Shown: positions 1 through 8,964, counted from the first letter of the stretch. The stretch: 41,361 nt of DNA from Acidobacteriota bacterium (GCA_021813825.1 JAKAJI010000007.1:1-41361), one strand, 5' to 3'. Translations and numbers: made by a program. The notes: generated by a model not told the origin, from the letters alone.

Positions 1-1
1 G

Positions 2-499
2 ATCAAGGTCGGCGCCGCGACCGAGACGGAAATGAAGGAAAAGAAGGCTCGTGTCGAGGATGCGCTGCACGCCACCCGCGCCGCGGTCGAGGAAGGCATC
101 GTTCCGGGCGGCGGCGTCGCCCTGCTTCGCGCTTCGAAGGTCCTGAGCGGTCTGAAGGTCGAAGGCGACGAGCAAATCGGCGTCGACATCATCCGTCGGG
201 CTTGCGAAGAGCCGGTCCGCCAGATCGTCGGCAATGCCGGCTTCGAAGGCGCCATCGTGATCGAGAAGATCCGCAGCCACGAGAACGCCAACTACGGCTT
301 CAACGCCGCCACAGGCGCCTACGAGGACATGGTCAAGGCCGGCGTCATCGACCCGACCAAGGTGACGCGTTCGGCCCTGCAGAACGCTTCCTCCATCAGC
401 GCCCTCATGCTGACCACCGAAGCCATGATCTGCGAGATCCCGGAAAAGAAACCGGCTGCGCCCGCCCCCGGCGGCCACGGCCCGGACATGGACTACTAA
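2..499 (+). CDS. groEL: GroEL chaperonin (60 kDa), C-terminal part only
   Basis: This is the 3' end of a GroEL gene whose start lies left of the window; the reading frame is open from base 2. GroEL forms the double-ring ATP-driven folding chamber in the cytoplasm with GroES. The visible part begins at the conserved [14 protein letters not shown] segment and continues through the equatorial-domain signature [16 protein letters not shown] and the closing block with [19 protein letters not shown]. The tail is [14 protein letters not shown]. It has Gly and Pro but lacks the GGM repeats that end many GroELs, a common variation among multi-copy GroELs. A strong terminator follows directly, so this gene ends its transcription unit. 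Identity is certain; which paralogue it is cannot be told. Confidence 0.98.
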   Translation: MKVGAATETEMKEKKARVEDALHATRAAVEEGIVPGGGVALLRASKVLSGLKVEGDEQIGVDIIRRACEEPVRQIVGNAGFEGAIVIEKIRSHENANYGFNAATGAYEDMVKAGVIDPTKVTRSALQNASSISALMLTTEAMICEIPEKKPAAPAPGGHGPDMDY

Positions 500-524
500 G
501 CTCTAGTCCTTCCCGATTCTTTTC

Positions 525-557
525 AGCCCACCCGGTCCCCCGGGTGGGCTTTTTGTT
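525..557 (+). terminator. Intrinsic terminator of groEL
   Basis: An 11-bp GC-rich perfect stem (AGCCCACCCGG at 525-535 with CCGGGTGGGCT at 540-550) and a 4-nt loop are followed by a T-rich run (551-557). It lies 25 bases after the groEL stop. This is a textbook Rho-independent terminator. Confidence 0.93.
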
Positions 558-601
558 TGACTGCCACTCGTCACTGCCGCCGTTGTATCATCGCAAAAGT
601 C

Positions 602-2158
602 ATGAAGCCTACCTCGATCTCCCGCCGCGCCTTCAACGCCGCTCTCTTATCTAGCCCACTCATCCTCCGCGGCGCCCCGGGGTCGCAAACCACGCGCGTC
701 AAAATCGACACGGACCGCAAAATCGGCGAGATCGACCCCAAAATCTACGGCAACTTCGCCGAACACCTTGGCCGCTGTATCGAAGGCGGCATCTTCGAGG
801 AGGGCTCCCCGCTCTCCGACGCGCAAGGTTACCGCAAGGACGTGATCGAAGCCGTCCGCAACCTCCACGTCAGCCTGCTCAGGTGGCCCGGCGGCAACTT
901 CAGCTCGAACTACCACTGGATGGACGGCATCGGTCCCCGCAACGACCGCCCTAAGCGCCTCGAAATGGCCTGGCACACCATCGAAGACAACCGCTTCGGT
1001 ACTCACGAGTTTCTCGACTACGTCGAGATGCTGGCCATCGAACCCTACGTCTGCGCCAACTTCGGCACTGGGACTTGGCTTGAAGCCCAGCAGTGGGTGG
1101 AATACTGCAACCTCGACCAGGACACCGCAATGACCCAGCTTCGCAAGAAGAACGGCCGCGACAAACCCTGGAACGTCAAATACTGGGGCCTTGGCAACGA
1201 GATGGACGGACCTTGGCAGATGGGTCACCGTTCCGCCGACGACTACGGCAAGTTCGCCCTCGAAGGCGCCAAGCTCATGAAGTGGACCGACCCCACCATC
1301 AAGCTCGTCGCCGCCGGATCATCCAACTACAACCCGAACGCCGACTGGGTAGGCTGGAACCGCACCGTCCTCACTTATCTCAAAAACCACGCCGACTATT
1401 TATCGATGCATCTTTATGTCGGCAATCCGAGGGATAACTTCGAATCGTTCCTGGCCAGTTCGCTGAACCTCGCCGATAAGATAGAAACCGCCGAAGGCAC
1501 GATCCGCGGTGTCATGACCGGCGAACCCAAGCGCAAAATCTACATCGCCTGGGATGAATGGAACGTATGGTATCGCGCCCGCGGCCAAGGCAAGGAAAGC
1601 GGCCGCCGCATCCTCGAAGAACATTACAACCTTGAAGATGCGCTTGTCATCGCGACGATGCTTAATACCTTCGTGAATCACTGCCACATCGTCAAAATCG
1701 CCAATCTCGCCCAGTTAGTCAACGTTATCGCGCCGATCTTCACGAGTGACCAAGGACTGTTTCTCCAGACCATTTACTACCCGCTCCAGTTGTTCGCGAT
1801 GAACTCCCGCGGCCACGCCCTCGAGCTATACGCCGACGGACCGAGTTACTCTACCGGAGAGTACGCCAAGGTCCCGATGCTCGACGTCTCCGCCGCGTAC
1901 GACAACGGCCAACTCGTGCTCAACGTGGTCAACCGCTCCCGCACGGACGCGCTCTCCGCCGACTTTGAACTCGAAGACAAGCAGTTCGGCAGCGAATTCG
2001 AGGTGGCCGAGGTCAACGGACCCGACATTAAAGCCGAAAACGAGTTCGGCAAAACCCTCGTCAAGGCCGAGCGCAAGTCCGCCTCGGCGAGCGGGAACCG
2101 GCTTCAGTACACTTTCCCCGCCCACTCTTACACCATGCTCAAGGGCCGCGTCAGTTAA
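602..2158 (+). CDS. Secreted alpha-L-arabinofuranosidase, GH51
   Basis: Predicted exo-acting alpha-L-arabinofuranosidase that removes arabinose from arabinan or arabinoxylan side chains. Starting at ATG 602 the protein has 518 residues and opens with MKPTSISRRAFNAALL, a twin-arginine-like signal (SRRAFN plus a hydrophobic stretch), so export by Tat is likely. The in-frame TTG at 557 would add 15 residues before that signal and overlap the groEL terminator, so 602 is preferred. GH51 hallmarks are present: the LLRWPGGNF block, the acid/base Glu in GLGNEMDGPW (about residue 200) and the nucleophile Glu in AWDEWNVWY (about 319), followed by a C-terminal beta domain. The start has no strong Shine-Dalgarno sequence. 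It converges on the GH13 gene with an 8-base gap; both suggest plant polysaccharide use. The family is near certain; the exact substrate is inferred. Confidence 0.93.
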   Translation: MKPTSISRRAFNAALLSSPLILRGAPGSQTTRVKIDTDRKIGEIDPKIYGNFAEHLGRCIEGGIFEEGSPLSDAQGYRKDVIEAVRNLHVSLLRWPGGNFSSNYHWMDGIGPRNDRPKRLEMAWHTIEDNRFGTHEFLDYVEMLAIEPYVCANFGTGTWLEAQQWVEYCNLDQDTAMTQLRKKNGRDKPWNVKYWGLGNEMDGPWQMGHRSADDYGKFALEGAKLMKWTDPTIKLVAAGSSNYNPNADWVGWNRTVLTYLKNHADYLSMHLYVGNPRDNFESFLASSLNLADKIETAEGTIRGVMTGEPKRKIYIAWDEWNVWYRARGQGKESGRRILEEHYNLEDALVIATMLNTFVNHCHIVKIANLAQLVNVIAPIFTSDQGLFLQTIYYPLQLFAMNSRGHALELYADGPSYSTGEYAKVPMLDVSAAYDNGQLVLNVVNRSRTDALSADFELEDKQFGSEFEVAEVNGPDIKAENEFGKTLVKAERKSASASGNRLQYTFPAHSYTMLKGRVS

Positions 2159-2166
2159 CCGCCCGG

Positions 2167-5100
2167 CTACTGCGCGAACTCCGCCACGACGGTGGTCTGC
2201 TGGTTGTTCAGCATCACCGTCGTCACAGGATTCGTCCCGCTCGCCAGCCCGGACCATTCTGTGAACGTGTAACCCGGATTCGGTGTGGCCGTCAGCTTGA
2301 CCGCCACGCCCTGGGGATAAATTCCTCCCGCCGGAGTGACCGTACCGCCCTGGACCGGCGCCATCACGATCTTGAGGTTCACCGGCGGATTCACCTGATA
2401 GGTTACGCTCACGCTCGGCGCAACGTTTCCCGCGATATCCACGGCTCCTGAGCAAGTCGCCGTGAAGGTTCCCAACCCATTCGACGGTCCGGTCACCATC
2501 AGCGTCGCGTTCGTCGCCACACCCGAAAGCGTGTCCGAAGTGTTGCACCCCGCCTGCGGGACATACCCCAGCGCGTAGATCGCGCCGTTGGCAACACCCG
2601 TCACCGTCACCACAGGCGGCGTCAGATCGATGCCGATTCCCTGCGTGATCAGTCCGCTGATGTTACCGGCGTTATCGAGCACACGCAGCGAAACCGTATG
2701 CAGCGCCTCGCCGCTCACCGTCGTGGATCCGCTCGAGCCATTCGTCACCAGCGTCGGGCCGTTATCCACCCAATACCTTAACTGGCTCACGCCGCTTCCG
2801 CTGTCGCTCCCGCTTACGTTCGCCGTGACCGGCGAGACGTTTGTCCAGCCTTGATTCAGCGTCACCGAAAGCGAAATCGTCCCGGTCGGAGGGACGAGAT
2901 CGATCACCGCCGGCGCGACAAATAGAACCACGCCGCTCATCGGCGCAAGACTTACATTCACCACGCCGCTGTTCACGGAATAATTCGATCCGCTCAGCGC
3001 GTCCTGTAACTGCGTCCCGTCCGCGAAAAGTCCAGCTACTGGAATGGCCGCCGCGTTCGCAGCACTGCCGTTGTTCAGCGCGACGATCGCCGTCTCGCCC
3101 GCTCCCGTCCGCGCGAATGCGTAGCTGTTCGCTGCGGTCGACGCAGCTTGCGTGTCGCCAATGAGGAGGGGAGTAAAGCTCCCTAGCCGAAGCGCCGGAT
3201 GCTGCTTCCTCATGTGCGTCAACCGGGTGTAGAACTGAATCACGCTCGTATCCGGTGGCCCGTAGATATCAGGATTCCCGCTCGCATCCGTCCAAGGATA
3301 CGGCGCCCGGGTATAAGGATCGCCCACCGGCCCGTTCGCACTACTGTAGAGCGAGGGCGAATTCAGCGCCGCCTCGTCGCCATAATAAATCTGCGGCGCG
3401 CCCAGGTAAGTAAACTGGAACAGCGCTGCCAACTCGAGCCGCTGTTTGGCTTGCACGAGTCCGGTGTCGCCCAATTCCGTCAGCACATACAGTGCCCGAT
3501 TTGTGTCGTGCGAATCGATCAGGTTCATCATCGCCGCCGTCGACGGCGCCGGGTAATCGTCCCGGATCGCACGCATTGCATGGTCAAACTGGCTCGGCGT
3601 CAGCGCCAGAATTGCGTCGTTCCCGTTGTCGTTGTCGTCCACCCAGTTGTACGCTCCGCGCGCGAATCCCAACACGTTCCGCCGGAACCGATAGTTCATT
3701 ACCGAATCCAACTGATCTCCGGCCAGCCACTGGCTGGCGTTCGGCCAGATCTCGCCGATCAGCGGCCCATCGCTTTTGTAGGTTTTCGCATACGGCCGGA
3801 AATCGTGCCACCAGTCGTGCCCTAACTCGTTCGCCACGTCGAACCGCCATCCGCTTGCACCCTGGCTGTACCAGTTCTCCACCACGTTCGTCGAAGCCCG
3901 GTAGAAGAAGTCGCGCACCGCCGGCAGCGTATGCACGAACACCGGTAGGCTGTCGAATCCGGCCCAGGAGGTGTAGTCCGCCGACGTACAGGGAACATTG
4001 TTATCGAGGAACTGGAACCATGTCCGGTAAACCGAATTCAGCGATTCGCACGCGCCCGGATCTCCGCCCGTCCAACGCTGGTAGCGGTTGAAATACTTGC
4101 TGTCCGAGGACGCGTGGTTGAACACGCCGTCCAGGATCAACCGCATCCCGCGCCGGTCCATCTCCTGCGCCAGCGACGTGAGCGCCGCGTTCCCGCCAAG
4201 CGCCGGATCCACTTGAAAGTAGTCGTCCGTGTCATACCGGTGATTTGAGCTCGCCAGGAAAATCGGATTCAGGTACAGCGTGTCCACGCCCAGCGCTTGC
4301 AGATAATCGAGCTTGTCCTGCACACCCTTCAGGTCGCCGCCGTAAAACTGATTACTGAAGTCGCCCGCATACTGCGTGGAGTACGGATCGAAAATCGCCT
4401 CGTTCCACGTCGCATGCGTCATGATCCCGCCTTGTGTCCCGAACGCCGCGCCATACAGCGGCGGGCATCCCGCCGTACTCCCCGTCACGCAGTAGTCATT
4501 CGTCGGGTCCCCGTTGCGGAACCGGTCCGGGAAAATCTGGTACAGGTTCGCGTTCGCCATCCAAGCCGGTGTAATGAATGCCGGATCGTAGGTCGTCACC
4601 TGGAACGAGTCGAAAGGCTCACTCAACGAACCTTTGCCCGTCCCATCCTTGTTCACGTTGTCGTAGTCGTCGATGTAGTCGTCGCTGTAGAACGCGGTGT
4701 CGGAACCATTGAGCACCTCGAATTTGTAGTACACAATCGCCGGAGTCGTAGGCAGCGAGTAAGTAATCGTCCACTCGTCGTACAGGACATTGTTCTCGGT
4801 TCGGTTCTCCAGAAACGTCATCGGCGAATCGATGGGCCCGTTGGTCGTGTCGGTGGCAGGATTGTATAAATACACTCGCAAGTTCACGCCTGTGGCGCCG
4901 TTATGCGCCGTGCGGAATCGCAGTACAACTGACGTACCTGCCGGCGCCGCTCCGGCCGGACTGCGGTAATAAGGGTCAAACGTATCGTGCTTCAGCGAGG
5001 CCAGGTCGATCGTCGTGCTCACCGCCTGGTCATTCGAGAACGGCGGCGTGCTCGATCCGTTCGCGGTGCTGGTCACCAGATAGTAATTCGGAAACACAGC

Positions 5101-5691
5101 CGACGTACCGACGAACGCACCGGGATTCTCCGGCGGCAACTGGCCATACACATACCCGCCCGAGGACGTCAGCAAGCACAAGAACGCAAACGAGGCCGGC
5201 ATCCCTCCGCCCGTGATCGCCGACCACGGAATCGACAACTCCCTCACGTTACCGGTGCCCGACGACGCATACGCGCCGGCGTAGGTCACTTGAGTTCCCC
5301 ATCCGCCGGCGCCGTTTGAATTCCGATATTCGCGGTATCCGTCCTTGAAGTAGGTCACAAACTGCGCCCGGAACGGCAGCGTACCGATCTGCTCCCCGTC
5401 GTAGTTGAACCCGATCAGGTTCCCGTTGAGGTTCGTCCCGGCGTTCGGTGGCGCCGGCAGATTGGCCCCGACATACACGACCGCCCCTTCGCCCAGGTTC
5501 GCGTTCGTCACCGCGACATACAGGTTCGTGGCGTCCCATGTCATGTACCAAGTCTGCCCAGTCCCCGCAGTCGCTTGGTTGTTCGCGCCGTACTCGCCTG
5601 TCTCGATAACTCCGTCAATCGATGGCGTACTGAACTGTGCAAGAGCAGAAAAGGAAGAAAATAGCGCAACTAACAGCAGAACCTTCTTCAT
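2167..5691 (-). CDS. Secreted multidomain GH13 alpha-amylase/neopullulanase-type enzyme
   Basis: Large exported alpha-glucan hydrolase of 1174 residues from ATG 5691, which begins MKKVLLLVALFSSFSALAQ, a clear Sec signal. An upstream ATG at 5712 would add seven residues before the signal and is less likely. Domain order: N-terminal beta domain (about 20-220); a GH13-type N-terminal beta-sandwich (about 235-365); the catalytic barrel from LYQIFPDRFRNGD (about 385) through GGDLKGVQDKLDYL, LILDGVFNH, GWRFDVANE (nucleophile Asp about 618), LIGEIWP (acid/base Glu about 647) and LIDSHDTNR (Asp about 729); a C-terminal amylase beta domain; two Ig-like segments (about 935-1100); and a final repeat with GGTVTPAGG and GYTFTEWSG, like the bacterial InlB-type repeat domain. 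All three GH13 catalytic residues are present. The specificity (starch, pullulan or cyclodextrin) cannot be read from the sequence; the domain set resembles neopullulanase/cyclomaltodextrinase relatives with added surface modules. Confidence 0.92.
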   Translation of the reverse strand: MKKVLLLVALFSSFSALAQFSTPSIDGVIETGEYGANNQATAGTGQTWYMTWDATNLYVAVTNANLGEGAVVYVGANLPAPPNAGTNLNGNLIGFNYDGEQIGTLPFRAQFVTYFKDGYREYRNSNGAGGWGTQVTYAGAYASSGTGNVRELSIPWSAITGGGMPASFAFLCLLTSSGGYVYGQLPPENPGAFVGTSAVFPNYYLVTSTANGSSTPPFSNDQAVSTTIDLASLKHDTFDPYYRSPAGAAPAGTSVVLRFRTAHNGATGVNLRVYLYNPATDTTNGPIDSPMTFLENRTENNVLYDEWTITYSLPTTPAIVYYKFEVLNGSDTAFYSDDYIDDYDNVNKDGTGKGSLSEPFDSFQVTTYDPAFITPAWMANANLYQIFPDRFRNGDPTNDYCVTGSTAGCPPLYGAAFGTQGGIMTHATWNEAIFDPYSTQYAGDFSNQFYGGDLKGVQDKLDYLQALGVDTLYLNPIFLASSNHRYDTDDYFQVDPALGGNAALTSLAQEMDRRGMRLILDGVFNHASSDSKYFNRYQRWTGGDPGACESLNSVYRTWFQFLDNNVPCTSADYTSWAGFDSLPVFVHTLPAVRDFFYRASTNVVENWYSQGASGWRFDVANELGHDWWHDFRPYAKTYKSDGPLIGEIWPNASQWLAGDQLDSVMNYRFRRNVLGFARGAYNWVDDNDNGNDAILALTPSQFDHAMRAIRDDYPAPSTAAMMNLIDSHDTNRALYVLTELGDTGLVQAKQRLELAALFQFTYLGAPQIYYGDEAALNSPSLYSSANGPVGDPYTRAPYPWTDASGNPDIYGPPDTSVIQFYTRLTHMRKQHPALRLGSFTPLLIGDTQAASTAANSYAFARTGAGETAIVALNNGSAANAAAIPVAGLFADGTQLQDALSGSNYSVNSGVVNVSLAPMSGVVLFVAPAVIDLVPPTGTISLSVTLNQGWTNVSPVTANVSGSDSGSGVSQLRYWVDNGPTLVTNGSSGSTTVSGEALHTVSLRVLDNAGNISGLITQGIGIDLTPPVVTVTGVANGAIYALGYVPQAGCNTSDTLSGVATNATLMVTGPSNGLGTFTATCSGAVDIAGNVAPSVSVTYQVNPPVNLKIVMAPVQGGTVTPAGGIYPQGVAVKLTATPNPGYTFTEWSGLASGTNPVTTVMLNNQQTTVVAEFAQ

Positions 5692-5842
5692 GGGCACTGA
5701 GAGTAACACCATTGAGAGCCGATGTCGAGGCTATTGCGGATGAATTGTCGGTTGAGACCATGCTCGCGCTGGGCTACCATTTCGGAGCGCCCCGGCTAGG
5801 TGCTTCCGGCACGGCGTCAAGTGGCACTTCTTAGGAGGACTA

Positions 5843-6889
5843 ATGATCAGTAGTCAATATCTTCCCTGCCCGGCGATTGAGATCGTCGGTTGGCAGGGTT
5901 CCGCGCTCAGCAACGGGAAGGTCCTGTCCATGGGGGATTTCGCCCCATTTCGCGACAGAATCGTCGAGCGCCTCGAGAAAATCCGCAACACGAGCGCGGG
6001 TCGCAGGCTCTTCGCTGCCATCCACGCCACAGGCAAGAACGTCCGCATCCACGTCGGAGACGACTATCAGGACAATGCGGCCAAAATGGACCCAAACACT
6101 ACCGACAACGGGGTGAACGCTGCCGTGAAACCGTTCCGCCCGGCTCACCACAACGTAGAACTTGCGCTCAAAGGCTCCGAGCGGGCCTGGCGCGGCCTTG
6201 ACGCAAGAGACGACCGGACCACACAAAAATCCCAGATCAAGACCCAAATGTCCGTGCTCGGCATGCCGACGCGAAAGTCGGAAACTGCTCCCATTTTCCA
6301 ATCGGTCATGAACCGAACGCACCTGGGTATGACGCTGGATCCCCCGATTACCCACAACCGCTTTGTCCGGCCAATGGTCGAACTGCCTAGGCGGCTCAAC
6401 ATCTCGCCCTCCGAATTCGACGACATGGCCAATGGCATGAAATACATCCCGGACGACGTGTACTACCCGTTGTGCTTTCTGCTTTATGACTATTTGATCG
6501 CGGGGAGCGGGACGAACGCACAGATCCGAGTGATGAACCAAATGACTTTCGATCACGACTTCGCGGCGGACATTCAGAAGGAAAGCAAGTTTACTCGCAG
6601 CCGGCAGGAGACTGCCATCCGCCTTGACGCTGTCGTGCTCGCCCATGAACTGATTCATGCGTGGCGCATGATGGCCGGCCGCCGAATCGTCTCCGGTGGT
6701 TGGGAGGAAGAAGCAATGACGAGCGGCATTGGCCCGTTCATGAGCTGGACGCTTACCGAAAATTCTTTCCGTGCCGACTTGGGACTCTCGAAACGGAAGG
6801 AGTATGCCAACAATCGTCACTCCTCGGAACTGATGCAGAATCTGCACTCGACGAACTCCGGGCGTACCTACCGCGGCATCATGTTTTGA
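5843..6889 (+). CDS. M91-family zinc metallopeptidase (NleD-like effector family)
   Basis: A 348-residue protein with a zinc-peptidase signature HELIH at 268-272 within VVLAHELIHAWR, followed 15 residues later by a Trp-Glu-Glu-Glu cluster (287-290) that could give the third ligand. The pattern (HELxHAxR, a short Gly-rich turn, then acidic residues and a TxG) resembles Pfam Peptidase_M91, the family of the type III effector NleD. An N-terminal segment (about 35-72, containing GRRLFAAIHATGKNVRIHVGDD) also fits the family. No signal peptide is visible. AGGAGG at 5833-5838, four bases before the ATG, is an unusually perfect ribosome binding site. No secretion genes lie nearby. The metallopeptidase class is well supported; the M91 label and target are from recalled motif similarity, so function remains open. 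Confidence 0.75.
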   Translation: MISSQYLPCPAIEIVGWQGSALSNGKVLSMGDFAPFRDRIVERLEKIRNTSAGRRLFAAIHATGKNVRIHVGDDYQDNAAKMDPNTTDNGVNAAVKPFRPAHHNVELALKGSERAWRGLDARDDRTTQKSQIKTQMSVLGMPTRKSETAPIFQSVMNRTHLGMTLDPPITHNRFVRPMVELPRRLNISPSEFDDMANGMKYIPDDVYYPLCFLLYDYLIAGSGTNAQIRVMNQMTFDHDFAADIQKESKFTRSRQETAIRLDAVVLAHELIHAWRMMAGRRIVSGGWEEEAMTSGIGPFMSWTLTENSFRADLGLSKRKEYANNRHSSELMQNLHSTNSGRTYRGIMF

Positions 6890-6929
6890 GCCCCGGCGGG
6901 CGCATACCTCTAATGCAGGCGTTCGCTTT

Positions 6930-6972
6930 CCTGCGGGAATGCGTGGACCGATGTCCGCGCATTCCCTTCAGG
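6930..6972 (+). terminator. Strong hairpin after the M91 gene, possible terminator
   Basis: A 14-bp stem with one G-U wobble (6935-6948 with 6953-6966) and a CGAT loop is extended by CCTG/CAGG (6930-6933 with 6969-6972) across a small internal loop. It begins 41 bases after the metallopeptidase stop. No long T run follows, so it may be a processed 3' end, a weak terminator, or part of the mreC leader. Confidence 0.5.
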
Positions 6973-6978
6973 CGCTTG

Positions 6979-7012
6979 GCGTGTTCCGGAATCCGAAACT
7001 TTCCGGAAACGC
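6979..7012. other. Second hairpin upstream of mreC
   Basis: GCGT-G-TTCCGGAA (6979-6991) pairs with TTCCGGAAACGC (7001-7012): 12 base pairs with one bulged G and a 9-base loop. It ends 22 bases before the mreC GTG. The core TTCCGGAA is itself palindromic, so a protein-binding site is an alternative to an RNA structure. Seen in sequence; role unknown. Confidence 0.45.
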
Positions 7013-7034
7013 TTAGACTAAAAATGAGGGTCGT

Positions 7035-8411
7035 GTGGCCCCGCCTATGGATACGCTTTTCAGCCGCTACCGGAACCTCACGGTGCTGCTGGCCTTAATC
7101 GTCGCTCAGCTCGTTCTTCTGGGCTACCAGGTACGGACCAACCAGAACGTTCGACTGCTCCGCGTCTGGTCTGTCTCGGCCGTCACCCCGCTTGCGGAAC
7201 TCGCCGAAGCCGTCCGCAGCCACACCTTCGGAGTGTTCGGCAACTACTTCGTCCTGCTTGGCGTGAAGGACGAAAATCAACGTCTCCGCGAACAAGTCGG
7301 CGCGCTGAAGATGGATAACCAGTTTCTTCGCACCCAGCTCGCCGATGCCGACCGCGCCCGCGCGCTCCAGGTTTTTCAGGCCGAAACCCCGTCGCGCACC
7401 ATCGCCGCCCGCGTCATTGCGAACGGAACCGGAGCCAACTCCGCGACGGTCTTCGTCGACCGCGGCTCTTTGAGCGGCGTTGAAAGCGGCATGGCCGTCG
7501 TCACTCCGGAAGGCATCGTTGGCAAAGTTGTAGCCGCCTATCCAAGTGCATCGCTTGTGCTGCTGGCCACCGACCCCACGTTCGCCGCCGGCGTCGTCTC
7601 TCAGAAAAACCGCGTCTCCGGAACCCTAAAGGGCATGGGCCACGGCACAACAATGGTCGACTATATCCAAAACGAACAGAAAGTCGACGTAGGCGAGTGG
7701 TTCTACACCTCCGGCTACGACCGCGTCTTCCCCCGAGGCTTCCCGGTCGGCCAAGTCACCGTGGCCCGCAACAGCCCGAACGGCAAGCAAGTTTTCCTCA
7801 ACCTCTCGGGCCTGCAAGGCGTGCCGGATGAAGTGCTGATCGTCCTCCAGGGCGTGCACGGCAAAATCCCCGAAAACCCTCCGCCTTCTCCCGGCGTGCA
7901 CCTGATGCCACTTCCGGAGGAGGCCGGTCCCCTCTCGGCGCCAGGCGCCGCGCCCGCCGGTCCGCCAACTCTTGCTACGCCGGCCGATGAGTTGCGTGAG
8001 GTTTACCAGCGCATCGGCCAGGTTGAGAACCATCAGTACGGCACCGCCGGCAGCATCCCGAACTTCAACGCCAAAGCGCCTGCTCCGCCCACTCCAACCG
8101 CCGCCACAAACCAGCCCACCGCTCCAAACACCGCCACAGCCGCCCGGCCACCGGCACAACAGGCCGCCGCCCCGGGCATCCCCAAGCCGGCAATCGCTAC
8201 ACCAATGGGCGCCTCGAAGCCGTCGACTCTGGCGGTAAAATCGAATCCCATGAACAAGCCGCCCGCGACCGCGGCTAAGAAACCCACCGCGGCGCCGGAG
8301 AAATTCACCGCGCCGCTCCTCATCCCCGACCCGACTGACGCCGACCCGAGCGCTCCTGACCCCTCGACACAAACCCCGAAGCCCGCGCCCCCGGCGCCAA
8401 GACCGCAATGA
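7035..8411 (+). CDS. mreC: Rod shape-determining protein MreC with long Pro/Ala-rich tail
   Basis: MreC is the bitopic periplasmic scaffold of the elongasome that activates PBP2. The protein has a short cytoplasmic start, one membrane helix (LTVLLALIVAQLVLLGY), a coiled coil (about 80-115, with KDENQRLREQVGALKMDNQFLRTQL in overlapping view) and the MreC beta domain with VIANGTGANSATVFVDRG, GMAVVTPEGIVGKVV and the closing VPDEVLIVLQG. After about residue 275 there are about 180 extra residues rich in Pro, Ala and Thr, unusual for MreC. Start: GTG 7035 has GAGGG about five bases upstream; ATG 7047 is in frame and gives MDTLFSRY, so either may be used. It heads mreC-mreD-mrdA-rodA; no mreB is in the window. 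Confidence 0.95.
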   Translation: MAPPMDTLFSRYRNLTVLLALIVAQLVLLGYQVRTNQNVRLLRVWSVSAVTPLAELAEAVRSHTFGVFGNYFVLLGVKDENQRLREQVGALKMDNQFLRTQLADADRARALQVFQAETPSRTIAARVIANGTGANSATVFVDRGSLSGVESGMAVVTPEGIVGKVVAAYPSASLVLLATDPTFAAGVVSQKNRVSGTLKGMGHGTTMVDYIQNEQKVDVGEWFYTSGYDRVFPRGFPVGQVTVARNSPNGKQVFLNLSGLQGVPDEVLIVLQGVHGKIPENPPPSPGVHLMPLPEEAGPLSAPGAAPAGPPTLATPADELREVYQRIGQVENHQYGTAGSIPNFNAKAPAPPTPTAATNQPTAPNTATAARPPAQQAAAPGIPKPAIATPMGASKPSTLAVKSNPMNKPPATAAKKPTAAPEKFTAPLLIPDPTDADPSAPDPSTQTPKPAPPAPRPQ

Positions 8412-8938
8412 GCGACTTCAGCGAGCGGCTTCTCAGCGAGCCGCGGCGGCGAAAAGGGGATCGCCTTCAGCCATTCACCATCGTCCTCGCTCCGTTGGCG
8501 GCCATCCTGTTTCAGGTCTACGTCCCGCGCTTCTTCCCATTCCTCGCCTATCTGGAACTCCCGCTCCTGGTCACGCTCCACTTCTCGCTCCGCCGGCGCA
8601 ACCCCCTCCCTGCGGTGTTCTATGGCTGCGCCGTCGGTCTCATTCAGGATTCGCTCTCCCACTTCCCCCTCGGCATGTACGGCATCGTTAAGACACTTGT
8701 CGCTTACTTTGCCGCCAGCGTGAGCCAACGCTTCGAGGTCGAGCACCCGGTCGTCACCTTTACGCTCTCGTTCTTCTTTTACTTTTTTCACCAGTTCTTC
8801 TATTGGGTCCTTGCACGGGCACTGCTCGGCGAGAATATCCATTTCGATCCGCAACAGACTCTGCTCTACGGGTTGCTCAATGCCGTGGTCGCTCTCCCGC
8901 TGTTCCATGTCTTCGATAGACTGAGAGAAGTGGGCTGA
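8408..8938 (+). CDS. mreD: Rod shape-determining protein MreD
   Basis: A small integral membrane protein (176 residues) of the elongasome that works with MreC, RodA and PBP2. It has several hydrophobic helices and the family motif region GLIQDSLSHFPLGMYGIVKTL (Gly..Asp......Gly....). An Arg-rich cytoplasmic start precedes the first helix. The ATG overlaps the mreC stop (ATGA, 8408-8411), which indicates translational coupling. MreD is poorly conserved, so the call rests on topology, the motif and position. Confidence 0.93.
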   Translation: MSDFSERLLSEPRRRKGDRLQPFTIVLAPLAAILFQVYVPRFFPFLAYLELPLLVTLHFSLRRRNPLPAVFYGCAVGLIQDSLSHFPLGMYGIVKTLVAYFAASVSQRFEVEHPVVTFTLSFFFYFFHQFFYWVLARALLGENIHFDPQQTLLYGLLNAVVALPLFHVFDRLREVG

Positions 8939-8964
8939 GGCGAAAGCGGCCTGCTGCAGGCGAA

